Shown here piece by piece: positions 48,994 through 58,169 of a stretch of DNA of 64,000 nucleotides. Under the pieces are notes generated by a model, which worked only from the letters and a program-made list of their open reading frames with translations, did not search any database and was not told the DNA's origin. Positions within the stretch are counted from its first letter, which is position 1. The number at the start of each line of letters is the position of its first letter. The translations under genes and the position numbers were made by a program. The stretch is from Oscillospiraceae bacterium (lineage in GTDB: Bacteria > Bacillota > Clostridia > Oscillospirales > Acutalibacteraceae): contig SVOW01000001.1 in NCBI GenBank assembly GCA_015066175.1, positions 62,001-126,000 on the forward strand. The letters are read 5' to 3'.

Positions 48994-49821
48994 TTAAATT
49001 ACAGCAACAAATTTTATATTTAAAAATATTATGCCTGCACAAACTATAATAAATACAAGAAAAACCCATAAATCAGATAATGAAAACTTCATTTTCTTCA
49101 TTCGCGTTCTTCCGTCGCCTCCTGTATAGCAACGGCAATCCATAGCAAAAGCAAGTTCGTAAGCTCTTCGGAATGAAGATACAAACAACGGGATAATTAT
49201 CGGAATAAGTGCTTTTGCACGTTGCATAATTCCGCCGCTTTCAAGGTCTGCGCCTCTTGCTTTTTGTGCATTCATAATCTTATCAATTTCTTCAATAAGA
49301 GTCGGAATGAATCTTAACGCAAGCGTCATCATCATAGCCAAAGTATGAACGCGGAAATTAAATGGTTTAAGAATAAAATCAAGCGGTTTCAACAACTTTT
49401 CAATACCATCAGTAAGAACTGTCGGAGTTGTAGTGTAAGTAAGCAAAGAACTGATTATTATCAGGCAAAAAATACGCAAAGCAATAAACAATGCTGTAAA
49501 AACCGCTTTATCGGTTATTGTAATTTTCCAGAAAGAAACAAGCACATTTCCTCCTGTTGTGTAAAAAACATTAAGAATCGCCGTTAATAACACAAGAGGG
49601 AAAATCGGTTTCATACTTTTGAAGAACATTTTTACAGGCACACTCGAAATGAGCATTGAAACTATTGTCAACAAAGCCATAAGGCCAATAGCATAGAAAT
49701 TTTTACAAATAAAAATCACTACTATAAATGCAATTGTCAAAACAAGTTTTGTTCTCGGATCACATCTGTGAAGCACTGAATCTGATTTGTAATACTGACC
49801 GATTGTTATATCTTTAATCAT
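48994..49821 (-). CDS. ecfT: ECF transporter transmembrane protein EcfT
   Basis: A 275-residue membrane protein with five helices. It couples the EcfA ATPases to vitamin-specific S components. Typical: DITIGQYYKSDSVLHRCDPRTKLVLTI at the start (split when quoted: SDSVLHRCDPRTKLVLTI), RIFCLIIISSLLTYTT, and the two coupling-helix motifs near QKARGADLESGG and VSSFRRAYELAFAMDCRCYT. Its start overlaps ecfA2 by 4 nt. No S component lies in this operon, as expected for a shared (group II) ECF module; the protein at 19612 is a possible client. Confidence 0.95.
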   Translation of the reverse strand: MIKDITIGQYYKSDSVLHRCDPRTKLVLTIAFIVVIFICKNFYAIGLMALLTIVSMLISSVPVKMFFKSMKPIFPLVLLTAILNVFYTTGGNVLVSFWKITITDKAVFTALFIALRIFCLIIISSLLTYTTTPTVLTDGIEKLLKPLDFILKPFNFRVHTLAMMMTLALRFIPTLIEEIDKIMNAQKARGADLESGGIMQRAKALIPIIIPLFVSSFRRAYELAFAMDCRCYTGGDGRTRMKKMKFSLSDLWVFLVFIIVCAGIIFLNIKFVAVI

Positions 49822-50681
49822 AACGAATAACCCTCCTTCTGAAGTCGGATTATTTCTTCTACACCTTGCTCAACCGTATAGATGTTTCCGTTTATCGGCA
49901 GACCCGCTTTTTTCAGTTCCATGAAAATTCTTGTAATCTGCGGAACATTAAGTCCCATAGTAACAAGCTCATCTGCTCTTGAATAAACTTCATCTATTGT
50001 GCCGTACATAGCAACTTCACCTTTGTTCATAACAAGTGCTTTTGTTGCAAGGCGGGCAACATCTTCCATACTGTGTGAAACAATAATAACAGTGCTGCCT
50101 GTTTTTCTTCTGTATTCTTTGATAAGTTCAAAAACAGTGTCCCTGCCCTGTGGGTCAAGGCCTGCTGTCGGCTCGTCAAGAACAAGAATTTCAGGTTCCA
50201 TTGCCATAACACCCGCAATGGCAACGCGTCTTTTTTCACCGCCTGATAAATCGAACGGAGATTTTTCAAGATATGATTCATCAAGTCCCACATATTCAAT
50301 ACATTTAAGTACACGTCTGTTGATTTCTTCTTCGCTCAGTTTCATATTTTTAGGACCGAAAGCGATATCTCTTCTTACCGTTTCTTCAAAAAGCTGATAT
50401 TCAGGATACTGAAAACAAAGACCTACTTTAAATCTCGATTCAACAACAGTCTGCTTGTTTTCATTAATATCCTTGCCATTAAGCAGAATCTGTCCTTTTG
50501 ATGGTTTCAAAAGACCATTAAAATGCTGAATAAGCGTACTCTTACCTGAACCTGTGTGACCTATAATTGCCACAAGTTCACCTTTTTCTATATCAAAACT
50601 GCAATTGTTTAATGCAACTGCTTCCGAGGACGTTCCCTGCCCATAAACATGGGTCAGCCCCTTGACGGATAACACGTTCAT
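49818..50681 (-). CDS. ecfA2: ECF transporter ATP-binding protein EcfA2
   Basis: A 287-residue ABC ATPase: Walker A IIGHTGSGKSTLIQHFNG, the Q-loop FQYPEYQLFEETVRRDIAFGP that distinguishes ECF ATPases, signature DLSGGEKRRVAIAG and Walker B ILVLDEPTAGLDPQG with the H-loop IIVSHSMEDVARLA. The C-terminal extension (about 60 residues) carries RADELVTMGLNVPQITRIF, typical for EcfA2. It is coupled to ecfT by a 4-nt overlap and is 20 nt downstream of ecfA1. The two ATPases form a heterodimer. Confidence 0.95.
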   Translation of the reverse strand: MNVLSVKGLTHVYGQGTSSEAVALNNCSFDIEKGELVAIIGHTGSGKSTLIQHFNGLLKPSKGQILLNGKDINENKQTVVESRFKVGLCFQYPEYQLFEETVRRDIAFGPKNMKLSEEEINRRVLKCIEYVGLDESYLEKSPFDLSGGEKRRVAIAGVMAMEPEILVLDEPTAGLDPQGRDTVFELIKEYRRKTGSTVIIVSHSMEDVARLATKALVMNKGEVAMYGTIDEVYSRADELVTMGLNVPQITRIFMELKKAGLPINGNIYTVEQGVEEIIRLQKEGYSL

Positions 50682-50701
50682 TATAACACCATTTCCTTAA
50701 A

Positions 50702-51550
50702 CTAAAATAATTCTTTTATTGCCTTTATACATTCATCTTCAAACAGAATGTTTCCGTTAAGTTTAATTCCGTTCTGTTCAAGACGACACTGTAATTCTCT
50801 GGCCTGCGGAACATCAAGACCGACTTTTCTCAGTTTATCTACGTCAGAAAAAACTTCTTTTGGTGTTCCGTCTGTCATAATTTCACCATTATTAATAACA
50901 ACTACCCTGTCTGCCTGAACAGCCTCATCCATAAAATGGGTGATAAACATCACTGTTTTACCCTGTTCTTTATTTATTTTTAAAATTGTGTCCATAACTG
51001 CTTGTCTGCCACGAGGGTCAAGCATTGCAGTCGGTTCATCAAAAACAATACCATCTGTCTGCATAGCAAGAATACCTGCAATAGCAACACGTTGCTTCTG
51101 TCCCCCTGAAAGATTATGAGGTTCAGCAAGCCGCATCTCATACATTTCAACAGCTCTCAGTGATTCATCAACACGTTTTCTTATTTCATCCGGGTGAACA
51201 CCTAAATTTTCAGGACCGAAAGCAACGTCATCTTCAACAATGGTTGCCACAATCTGATTATCAGGATTCTGAAATACCATACCTACTTTTCGTCTTATAT
51301 CATATTTCAGATTTTCATCTGATGTATCCATACCCATAACTGAGACTTTCCCGCTTTCAGGAACAAGAATCGCATTTGTAAGTTTGGCGAGAGTTGATTT
51401 GCCTGAACCGTTGTGACCGAGAACTGCAACCAATTCGCCTTTATTTACGGTTAAATTTACATTTTTGAGAGCCAGAGGAAGCTCAGGTTCGTCTTCCGCA
51501 TTTTCATAACGGAAAGACACATTTTCAAATTTTATAAATTCTTCTGCCAT
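50702..51550 (-). CDS. ecfA1: ECF transporter ATP-binding protein EcfA1
   Basis: A 282-residue ABC ATPase: Walker A VLGHNGSGKSTLAKLTN, Q-loop VFQNPDNQIVATIVEDDVAFGP, signature [14 protein letters not shown], Walker B GIVFDEPTAMLDPRG and H-loop FITHFMDEAVQAD, then the EcfA C-domain RKVGLDVPQARELQCRL. The ATG at 51550 follows TAAGG by nine bases; an in-frame TTG at 51556 is too close to it. It lies 11 nt after the methyltransferase gene. Separated from its usual ribosomal protein neighbours. Confidence 0.95.
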   Translation of the reverse strand: MAEEFIKFENVSFRYENAEDEPELPLALKNVNLTVNKGELVAVLGHNGSGKSTLAKLTNAILVPESGKVSVMGMDTSDENLKYDIRRKVGMVFQNPDNQIVATIVEDDVAFGPENLGVHPDEIRKRVDESLRAVEMYEMRLAEPHNLSGGQKQRVAIAGILAMQTDGIVFDEPTAMLDPRGRQAVMDTILKINKEQGKTVMFITHFMDEAVQADRVVVINNGEIMTDGTPKEVFSDVDKLRKVGLDVPQARELQCRLEQNGIKLNGNILFEDECIKAIKELF

Positions 51551-51561
51551 ATCCAATTACC

Positions 51562-52425
51562 TTATTTCTGCCAGATTGCCGTTGCACCGCAAGGTAAAAC
51601 CATTTTTGATGAAGTAACGGGAATACCGATTTCATCGCTTGAAACGTTACCACCGAATTTCGGCACCATAATACTACCGAGTATGTATTGCATTACTGAG
51701 GGTGCAAGACCTGTTGTATATGAATTAATAAACATCGAAATAGCATCATCAGACACTATTTCACTGCAAAGAGAAACAAAGTTATATACTTCATCCTCAA
51801 GTTTCCATATTTCACCACCGGGACCTCTACCATATGAAGGCGGATCCATAATGATGATATCGTATTTATTACCTCTGCGGATTTCACGCTGAACAAACTT
51901 GATACAGTCGTCAACAAGCCATCTTACGGGCTTATCACTTACACCACTGAGTTCTGCGTTTTCTCTTGCCCACTGTACCATACCTTTTGAGGCATCAACG
52001 TGAGTTACGTGAGCACCCGCTTTAAGGCAGGCTATTGTAGCACCGCCTGTGTAAGCAAAGAGATTGAGAACTTTTACAGGTCGGCCTGCGTTTTTAATAA
52101 GTTCGGTCATATAATCCCAGTTTACAGCCTGTTCGGGAAAAAGACCTGTATGCTTGAAACCCATTGTTTTGATGTGGAAAGTAAGGTCGTTGTAGTCGAT
52201 ATTCCATTCAGCAGGAATTCTTGTAAATGTTTCCCATTTACCGCCACCACTGTTTGAACGGACATATCTGGCGTTTGCTTTTTTCCACAATGGATGTTTT
52301 TTTCTTGTTTTCCAGATTACCTGAGGGTCAGGACGGATAAGAATAATATCTTTCCATCTTTCAAGACGCTCACCCTCAGAACAATCAATTAATTCATAAT
52401 CTTCCCAAGATAATGGTTTACGCAT
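51562..52425 (-). CDS. class I SAM-dependent methyltransferase, RlmI-like
   Basis: A 287-residue Rossmann methyltransferase. The SAM loop is VLNLFAYTGGATIACLKAGA, followed by VTHVDASKGMVQWARENAELSG and the catalytic DPPSYGRGPGGEIWKLE, the same NPPY-type motif as in the RlmI/RlmK 23S rRNA cytosine methyltransferases. There is no PUA domain, unlike E. coli RlmI. The target RNA is unknown. It starts 2 nt after glmM and is followed by ecfA1 after 11 nt. FTRIPAEWNIDYNDL near the start is typical of this subfamily. Confidence 0.88.
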   Translation of the reverse strand: MRKPLSWEDYELIDCSEGERLERWKDIILIRPDPQVIWKTRKKHPLWKKANARYVRSNSGGGKWETFTRIPAEWNIDYNDLTFHIKTMGFKHTGLFPEQAVNWDYMTELIKNAGRPVKVLNLFAYTGGATIACLKAGAHVTHVDASKGMVQWARENAELSGVSDKPVRWLVDDCIKFVQREIRRGNKYDIIIMDPPSYGRGPGGEIWKLEDEVYNFVSLCSEIVSDDAISMFINSYTTGLAPSVMQYILGSIMVPKFGGNVSSDEIGIPVTSSKMVLPCGATAIWQK

Positions 52426-52427
52426 AA

Positions 52428-53780
52428 TTACATTAACCTTTCTTCAACTACTTGAGCAATCTCTGACGCAAGATGTTCAATAAGTTTTTCATCTTCGCCT
52501 TCGAGCATTACTCTCACAAGCGGCTCTGTGCCTGAAACACGAACAAGCACTCTGCCTTTATTTCCTAATTCTTTTTCTGCTTCTTTTATTGCAATTTTTA
52601 TTGATTCGTCAGAAACAAAACGGATTTTACCCATCTGCGAAACTTTCACATTTTTTATAACCTGGGGATAGACTTTAATTTCGCTTACCAATTCAGAAAG
52701 CTTTTTTCCGGATTTTTTTACAACTCTCAAAAGTTGAAGTGCTGTAAGTTGACCATCACCCGTCGATGCATAATCAAGAAAGATTATATGTCCGGATTGT
52801 TCTCCACCAAGGTTGTAACCGTTTTCAAGCATATTTTCAAGAACGTATCTGTCGCCTACTTTTGTTTTCACGCAGGATATGCCGTTTATATCACAGAACT
52901 TAAAAAGTCCCATATTACTCATAACAGTAGCAACTGCAGTATTATTCTTCAGTTTACCTTCAGATTTAAGCTTTTTTGCACATATTGCAATTATTTTATC
53001 CCCATCTACACAATTGCCGTTTTCATCAACACAAATCAATCTGTCAGCATCACCATCAAAAGAAAAACCCAACTGACATTCAGGATGGCTTTTAACGTAT
53101 CTGCTGATATTTTCAATATGAGTTGAACCGCAATCGCGATTGATGTTAATACCGTCAGGGTCAGATGCAATTATGTGACAATCTACATCCACGTTTTTAA
53201 AAAGTTTTTCAGCAGTTGCAGAAGATGAACCATTGGCACAATCAACAGCAATACACATACCCCGAAAATCACAATCTTCTACTGTTTTTTCAAGATGGCT
53301 GATATAATCATATATCGCAGAAATATTATAAGTTATTCTGCCGACATATTCTCCTGATGCTTCAGGAATTACTGCAATATCATCAAGAATAATTGATTCT
53401 ATTTTCTCTTCAACTCTGTCAGGAAGTTTATACCCATCAGAACTGAAAATTTTTATTCCGTTATATTCACAAGGATTATGTGATGCAGAAATCATTATCC
53501 CTGCATCATAGTTATATTCTTTTACAAGAAAAGCAACTGCGGGAGTAGGAACAACTCCGAGTAAAAGCACATCAACCCCAACTGAACACAAGCCTGCAGC
53601 AATTGAAGATTCAAGCATTCCCGAAGAAATCCTCGTATCTGTGCCTATCAGCACTTTCGGCCTTGATTTATCAGCCGTAAGCACCATCGCCGTGGCTCTG
53701 CCGATCTGCATTGCAAGTTCGCAAGTCAATTCAATGTTTGCAATACCTCTTACTCCGTCTGTTCCGAATAATCTGCCCAT
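52428..53780 (-). CDS. glmM: phosphoglucosamine mutase GlmM
   Basis: A 450-residue phosphohexomutase: MGRLFGTDGVRGIAN at the start, the active-site serine in GIMISASHNPCEYNGIKIFS, the Mg-binding GFSFDGDADRLICVD, the sugar loop NLGGEQSGHIIFLD, and phosphate loop VRVSGTEPLVRVMLEG. It makes glucosamine 1-phosphate for UDP-GlcNAc and peptidoglycan. It lies 15 nt downstream of ruvB. The usual partner cdaA-ybbR is absent here. Confidence 0.97.
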   Translation of the reverse strand: MGRLFGTDGVRGIANIELTCELAMQIGRATAMVLTADKSRPKVLIGTDTRISSGMLESSIAAGLCSVGVDVLLLGVVPTPAVAFLVKEYNYDAGIMISASHNPCEYNGIKIFSSDGYKLPDRVEEKIESIILDDIAVIPEASGEYVGRITYNISAIYDYISHLEKTVEDCDFRGMCIAVDCANGSSSATAEKLFKNVDVDCHIIASDPDGININRDCGSTHIENISRYVKSHPECQLGFSFDGDADRLICVDENGNCVDGDKIIAICAKKLKSEGKLKNNTAVATVMSNMGLFKFCDINGISCVKTKVGDRYVLENMLENGYNLGGEQSGHIIFLDYASTGDGQLTALQLLRVVKKSGKKLSELVSEIKVYPQVIKNVKVSQMGKIRFVSDESIKIAIKEAEKELGNKGRVLVRVSGTEPLVRVMLEGEDEKLIEHLASEIAQVVEERLM

Positions 53781-53795
53781 CAGTTAAAACTCCAA

Positions 53796-54824
53796 TCACA
53801 TCATCATTTGTTGTTGACCGGGCATTGGAATTCCAAGGTGATTGTATCCCGCAGGAGTAACTACCCTGCCTCGCGGAGTTTTGCTGATGAAACCTAACTG
53901 TAAAAGATAAGGTTCATAAACATCTTCTATGGTAACTGCTTCTTCACCTATGGTAGCGGCTATCGTTTCAAGACCAACAGGACCGCCGTTATAGTTTCTG
54001 ACCATCGAGGTAAGAAGAAGTCTGTCTATATTGTCAAGACCTAACTTATCAATTTCCATCCTAGACAAAGCAAGGTTTGCACTTTCTGAAGAAATTGTAC
54101 CGTTACCCACAACTTCCGCAAAATCACGGGAGCGTTTAAGAAGTCTGTTTGCAATTCTCGGAGTACCTCTCGAGCGGGAGGCAATTTCCAATGCCCCTTC
54201 ATTTTCTATGCCGATACCGAGGATATTAGCACTTCTGGTAACTATTTTACCCAATTCTTCTGGAGAATATAATTCAAGACGTAAAACCACGCCGAATCTG
54301 TCACGCAATGGTGCAGAAAGCTGACCTGCCCTTGTGGTTGCACCAACAAGAGTAAAATGTGGCAAATCAAGCCTTATAGAACGGGCTGAAGGACCTTTGC
54401 CGATGATAATATCAAGTGCATTGTCTTCCATTGCGGGGTAAAGCACTTCTTCAACTGCACGTGAAAGACGATGAATTTCATCGATGAACAAAACGTCGCC
54501 TTCGTTAAGGTTTGTAAGAAGAGCTGCAAGGTCGCCAGGTTTTTCGATTGCGGGGCCTGATGTTACGCGGAAATTAACACCCATTTCATTTGCGATGATA
54601 CCTGCAAGAGTTGTTTTACCAAGTCCGGGAGGTCCGTAAAGCAAAACGTGGTCGAGTGCTTCGTTTCTGTTTTTTGCAGCCTCAATATATATTTTTAAGT
54701 TTTCTTTAACTTTCTCCTGACCGATATAATCATCAATAGTTCTTGGTCTTAATGATAATTCGAGGTCAACATCTTCCGGTGAATAGTCAGGAGTAACAAT
54801 TCTGTTTTCAAAATCTGTATCCAT
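53796..54824 (-). CDS. ruvB: Holliday junction branch migration helicase RuvB
   Basis: A 342-residue AAA+ motor. [19 protein letters not shown] precedes Walker [18 protein letters not shown], Walker [17 protein letters not shown], sensor 1 [20 protein letters not shown] with the arginine finger, and the C-terminal winged helix that begins after LDNIDRLLL and ends in [16 protein letters not shown]. It drives branch migration with RuvA. It follows ruvA by 16 nt. The C-terminal PGQQQMMM tail is a small oddity. Confidence 0.98.
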   Translation of the reverse strand: MDTDFENRIVTPDYSPEDVDLELSLRPRTIDDYIGQEKVKENLKIYIEAAKNRNEALDHVLLYGPPGLGKTTLAGIIANEMGVNFRVTSGPAIEKPGDLAALLTNLNEGDVLFIDEIHRLSRAVEEVLYPAMEDNALDIIIGKGPSARSIRLDLPHFTLVGATTRAGQLSAPLRDRFGVVLRLELYSPEELGKIVTRSANILGIGIENEGALEIASRSRGTPRIANRLLKRSRDFAEVVGNGTISSESANLALSRMEIDKLGLDNIDRLLLTSMVRNYNGGPVGLETIAATIGEEAVTIEDVYEPYLLQLGFISKTPRGRVVTPAGYNHLGIPMPGQQQMMM

Positions 54825-54840
54825 ATCTTTTCACCCTTCC

Positions 54841-55443
54841 TTATGACATAAGTTTTTTCAGACCGATTTTAATAAGGTCTTCTGTTGAAAGCGATAAATC
54901 TGCACCTTTCAGTGCACTTTGTGCTTCTGTTCTTGAATAGCCGAGAGAAACAAGTGCAGCAGTTGCTTCAGACAAAGAACCTGAAACCTGAGATGATACC
55001 ATATCTTCTTCCTTAAGAATTCCCACTGCTTCTTCAAGGTCGATTTTAAGTTTATTTTTAAGTTCAAGCACAACTCTCTGTGCAAGCTTAGGTCCTACAC
55101 CCTGTGCCTGAGTAATTGCCTTTACATCACCTACTGCAACGCTTGCTGCAAGTGCTTCAGGGCTGAGTCTTGACAGAATTGCAAGTGCGGCTTTCGGTCC
55201 TACGCCTGAAACGGATGTCAGTTGTTTGAAACATTCAAGTTCTTTTTTATCATAAAAAGCGAAAAGGTCCATTGCATCTTCGCGCACATTAAGGTGAGTG
55301 AAAACAAAAGCTTCCTCCCCTGTTTTAGGCAAACGCTTAAGCGTGTTTGCAGTTGCAGAACACAAATAACCTACTCCGCCGCATTCAATAGCAAGGGAAG
55401 TTTCATCAGAAAAAATCAGTTTTCCTCTTAAACTGTAATACAA
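54841..55443 (-). CDS. ruvA: Holliday junction DNA-binding protein RuvA
   Basis: A 200-residue RuvA: OB-fold N-terminal domain (YYSLRGKLIFSDETSLAI), helix-hairpin-helix pair (LTSVSGVGPKAALAILSRL and ITQAQGVGPKLAQRVVLELK), and C-terminal domain LGYSRTEAQSALKGA that contacts RuvB. The start is TTG at 55443, since an in-frame TGA directly precedes it; AAAGG lies 11 bases ahead. 14 nt after ruvC. Confidence 0.96.
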   Translation of the reverse strand: MYYSLRGKLIFSDETSLAIECGGVGYLCSATANTLKRLPKTGEEAFVFTHLNVREDAMDLFAFYDKKELECFKQLTSVSGVGPKAALAILSRLSPEALAASVAVGDVKAITQAQGVGPKLAQRVVLELKNKLKIDLEEAVGILKEEDMVSSQVSGSLSEATAALVSLGYSRTEAQSALKGADLSLSTEDLIKIGLKKLMS

Positions 55444-55457
55444 TCAAATCACAACCT

Positions 55458-55949
55458 TTATCTGATTTTACCGAGTAATGAACCGTGTGCGTGTGCGTGA
55501 CAAATTGCCATAGCCAAAGCATCGGCAACATCGTCAGGCTTTGGAATTTTATCAAGATGCAGAAGCATTTTGGTCATTTCCTGAACCTGCTTTTTCTCTG
55601 CTCTGCCATAACCTACAACACTCTGTTTAACCTGCAACGGTGTATATTCGAAAGCAGGCAGTCTGTTTTTCTGCGCTGCAAGCATTATTACGCCTCTGGC
55701 TTGTCCTACATCAATAACTGTTTTCTGGTTAGAGTTGAAAAACAGCTTTTCAATAGATAAAGCATCAGGATGAGTGCGTTTGATTAAATCATCAACACCA
55801 TCGTAAATCACTTCAAGACGCCTGTTAAAAGGCATGCCTGCCGGAGTAGTGATTGCAGAATATTCAATCACTCTGAAATGGTTATTTTTATATTCAATTA
55901 CACCGCAGCCTACGATTGCATAACCCGGGTCAATTCCCAAAATAATCAT
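55458..55949 (-). CDS. ruvC: crossover junction endodeoxyribonuclease RuvC
   Basis: A 163-residue resolvase with the acidic catalytic residues in ILGIDPGYAIVGCG (first Asp), LSIEKLFFNSNQKT (Glu) and KPDDVADALAMAICH (two Asp). It cuts Holliday junctions. The ATG at 55949 opens directly with MIILGID and follows TGAGGCG; an ATG at 55967 is less likely. First gene of a long leftward transcript with a promoter at 55991-56019. Confidence 0.96.
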   Translation of the reverse strand: MIILGIDPGYAIVGCGVIEYKNNHFRVIEYSAITTPAGMPFNRRLEVIYDGVDDLIKRTHPDALSIEKLFFNSNQKTVIDVGQARGVIMLAAQKNRLPAFEYTPLQVKQSVVGYGRAEKKQVQEMTKMLLHLDKIPKPDDVADALAMAICHAHAHGSLLGKIR

Positions 55950-55990
55950 CTTTAACGCCTCATACACATACTTATCTACAATATCACAAT

Positions 55991-56019
55991 ATTATAACAC
56001 AAATATATTTTTTACGCAA
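55991..56019 (-). promoter_or_regulatory. promoter of the ruvC-ruvA-ruvB operon
   Basis: Minus-strand TTGCGT (56014-56019), 17 bases, perfect TATAAT (55991-55996), 42 nt before the ruvC ATG. The genes down to DUF5711 are so closely spaced that they are probably one transcript. Confidence 0.8.
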
Positions 56020-56066
56020 TAAATAAATATGATAAATTATGACAATAATGCAAAAAAAATAGCAAA

Positions 56067-56098
56067 AAATGGCTGTGTTTTCTAAAACACAGCCATTT
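56067..56098 (-). terminator. terminator after yqeG
   Basis: AAATGGCTGTGTTTT (56067-56081) pairs with AAAACACAGCCATTT (56084-56098), a 15-bp stem with a 2-nt loop, flanked on the minus strand by TTTTTT. Confidence 0.92.
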
Positions 56099-56101
56099 GA
56101 G

Positions 56102-56638
56102 TTATTTATAATAGATTGTTTTCAGATCTCTGTCGATATTGATTGATTTAAAATAATTAACTTCATCTTGTCTTGCTTTTTTCCAATAAAAAGGAATTAT
56201 AAGCTCTTTCTTATATGGCTTAACATACACTGAAACTGCACCGCAGCTGTTAGCTCCCTTTATGTCAGTAAAAAGCCTGTCGCCGATAAGTGCCATTTCA
56301 TGAATTTTTACGCCTGCATCTTCCACTGCACGAAACATCATTTTTGTATCGGGTTTATTGGCAGAACCATAGGAAACACAGTCAAACATCTTTCCCATAA
56401 CTTTACATCTCAATTCAAAAGAATTAGAAACAATAGCCATTTTAAAACCTGCTTCTTTAACTTTTTTAATCCATGATTTTACACCTTTTATAGGAGTAAT
56501 CGTACAGTCATAAACAGATGTGTTGTCAAGGTCAATCGCTACTAATTTGACACCCATTTCTTTCAGATGATTTACTGTTATATCTGTCAGGCGGTCAAAC
56601 ATATATTGGGGTTTTGCACTAATTGAATTATCAGTCAT
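56102..56638 (-). CDS. yqeG: YqeG family HAD-type phosphatase
   Basis: A 178-residue HAD-superfamily protein: nucleophile motif LVAIDLDNTSVY (DxDxT), VSNSFELRCKVM, and the KPDTKMMFRAVEDAG/ALIGDRLFTDIKGANSCG motifs with lysine and aspartate. The closing YFKSINIDRDLKT is less conserved. In Bacillus yqeG lies ahead of yqeH and aroE; here it overlaps the MFS transporter gene by 8 nt, a linkage that is not usual. Phosphatidylglycerolphosphate phosphatase activity is known for the related plant and fungal enzymes; bacterial function is unproven. Confidence 0.93.
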   Translation of the reverse strand: MTDNSISAKPQYMFDRLTDITVNHLKEMGVKLVAIDLDNTSVYDCTITPIKGVKSWIKKVKEAGFKMAIVSNSFELRCKVMGKMFDCVSYGSANKPDTKMMFRAVEDAGVKIHEMALIGDRLFTDIKGANSCGAVSVYVKPYKKELIIPFYWKKARQDEVNYFKSINIDRDLKTIYYK

Positions 56639-58070
56639 CTGACATCTCCGCTTCTTTTATCATATCATCAGGAATTGCTTCGCCGTGTTTTACAAAAAGG
56701 ATACAGAGAAGTGAAAGAATAAATGCTACAGGACTGAATACAAACAATGTGCTGTATGTGCCTGTGAACATACTGAACATACCGAAAACAATAGGAGCAG
56801 CAATCTGCGCAGAGAACGTTGCAGTATAGTAATAGCCTGTGAAAGTACCGATTTTTTCCTGACCGCCGATTTCAAGAACAAGCGGAAGTGTGTTTACAGT
56901 GATAAGCATATTTGCCACACCACCTACAACAAGAAGAATCCAGATTAGCCAGTTGAGTGCAGAGCTGTTTCTGAAGAAGTAAGCAACTGACAATGTTGCA
57001 AACATACAAAGACCAATGAGAATTGTCTTTTTTCTGCCGATTTTTTTGCCGATTTTACCTGCAGGAATTGCAGCAGCCATTGAGCAAACTGCAAAAACAG
57101 CCATAAGGAAAGTTGCTTCAGAAGTTTTCTTGTGGAGAACTTCTTCTGCAAACAGTGCAAAGAAAGTTGTAATTGCATTTGAACCGCAGAAAAGGAAGAA
57201 GAGACCTGCCAACATAAACACAAGGCTCTTGCGTTCGCCTTTAGAAAGCTTCATTGCTTTAAGTCGTTCTTTCTCTTCTTTTTCAGCTTTCGCAATTGCT
57301 TCTGCTTCTCTTGCATCAGCAACAGCTTTGAGTCTGCTGTCAGGCTCGTGAACAAAGAAGCGGAGCACAAACACAGCAATAACCATTACTGCTGCACCAA
57401 TAAGGAAAACATAAGGATATGTCTGGAATTCACTGAAATTATCTTTACCGTAAATCATTGTGAAAACAGCAGTAATAATAGTGCCTGAAATCATACCAAT
57501 AAGGCCACCTAAACCACCGCAAAGGTTGATAATTGCGTTACCTTCACTTCTCAGTTCAGAAGGTGTAAGATCAGGCATAAGTGCAACAACAGGTGCTCTC
57601 CACAACGACATCGTGAAAACAAACAAAATAATTGTTGCCATAAGCACAGGAAGGCTGCCGACCTTCAGGAAAACTAAAGGTATCAATACAAAAAGCAAAG
57701 CAGAAATAGGTGCACCAAAGAAAATAAACGGTCTGCGTTTACCATATTTTGAACGGCACCTGTCAGAAAGTTTACCGAATGTAGGCTGGAAAATAACACC
57801 AAAGATGTTATCAAATGTCATAATAATACCAATAAACAACGGAACAAGTGAAAGTCCGTCATTACCCTGAGATTTTGAGAATTCCAACAATGCGGGAAAT
57901 CTCTGCATAAGTGCATTACTCCATGCAGTAATTGTTGCATTACTCTGAAGAACATTCTGAAGAATTTTTGTAATGTATGGATCATAAATATTCCATGCTA
58001 TGGAAGTTGACATAAAGCCAAAGCCGATAAGTATGGTCTTTTTAATATCCAATTTCATTTTTTCGGACAT
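56631..58070 (-). CDS. MFS transporter, glycoside/sugar type (SLC45-like)
   Basis: A 479-residue, 12-helix transporter. TILIGFGFMSTSIAWNIYDPY and the sugar-porter-like FGKLSDRCRSKYGKRRPFIFFGAP (loop 2-3; the RxxxGxRRP motif) are typical of the glycoside-pentoside-hexuronide/SLC45 branch. A long cytoplasmic loop (about residues 255-285) is rich in Ala/Glu/Lys, KADAREAEAIAKAEKE-like. The substrate is probably a sugar or oligosaccharide but cannot be named. The ATG at 58070 follows AAAGGAG, and its gene overlaps yqeG. Confidence 0.88.
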   Translation of the reverse strand: MSEKMKLDIKKTILIGFGFMSTSIAWNIYDPYITKILQNVLQSNATITAWSNALMQRFPALLEFSKSQGNDGLSLVPLFIGIIMTFDNIFGVIFQPTFGKLSDRCRSKYGKRRPFIFFGAPISALLFVLIPLVFLKVGSLPVLMATIILFVFTMSLWRAPVVALMPDLTPSELRSEGNAIINLCGGLGGLIGMISGTIITAVFTMIYGKDNFSEFQTYPYVFLIGAAVMVIAVFVLRFFVHEPDSRLKAVADAREAEAIAKAEKEEKERLKAMKLSKGERKSLVFMLAGLFFLFCGSNAITTFFALFAEEVLHKKTSEATFLMAVFAVCSMAAAIPAGKIGKKIGRKKTILIGLCMFATLSVAYFFRNSSALNWLIWILLVVGGVANMLITVNTLPLVLEIGGQEKIGTFTGYYYTATFSAQIAAPIVFGMFSMFTGTYSTLFVFSPVAFILSLLCILFVKHGEAIPDDMIKEAEMSDD

Positions 58071-58104
58071 AACCATTCTCCTTTACTAAAAATTGGTTAA
58101 TCTT

Positions 58105-58133
58105 ATTATATATTTTTATACTAAAAACAGCAA
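58105..58133 (-). promoter_or_regulatory. promoter of the MFS-yqeG transcript
   Basis: Minus-strand TTGCTG (58128-58133), 17 bases, perfect TATAAT (58105-58110), 34 nt before the MFS ATG. Confidence 0.75.
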
Positions 58134-58169
58134 TAGATTTTAAAAAAAATTTAAACTTAATGTTATTCT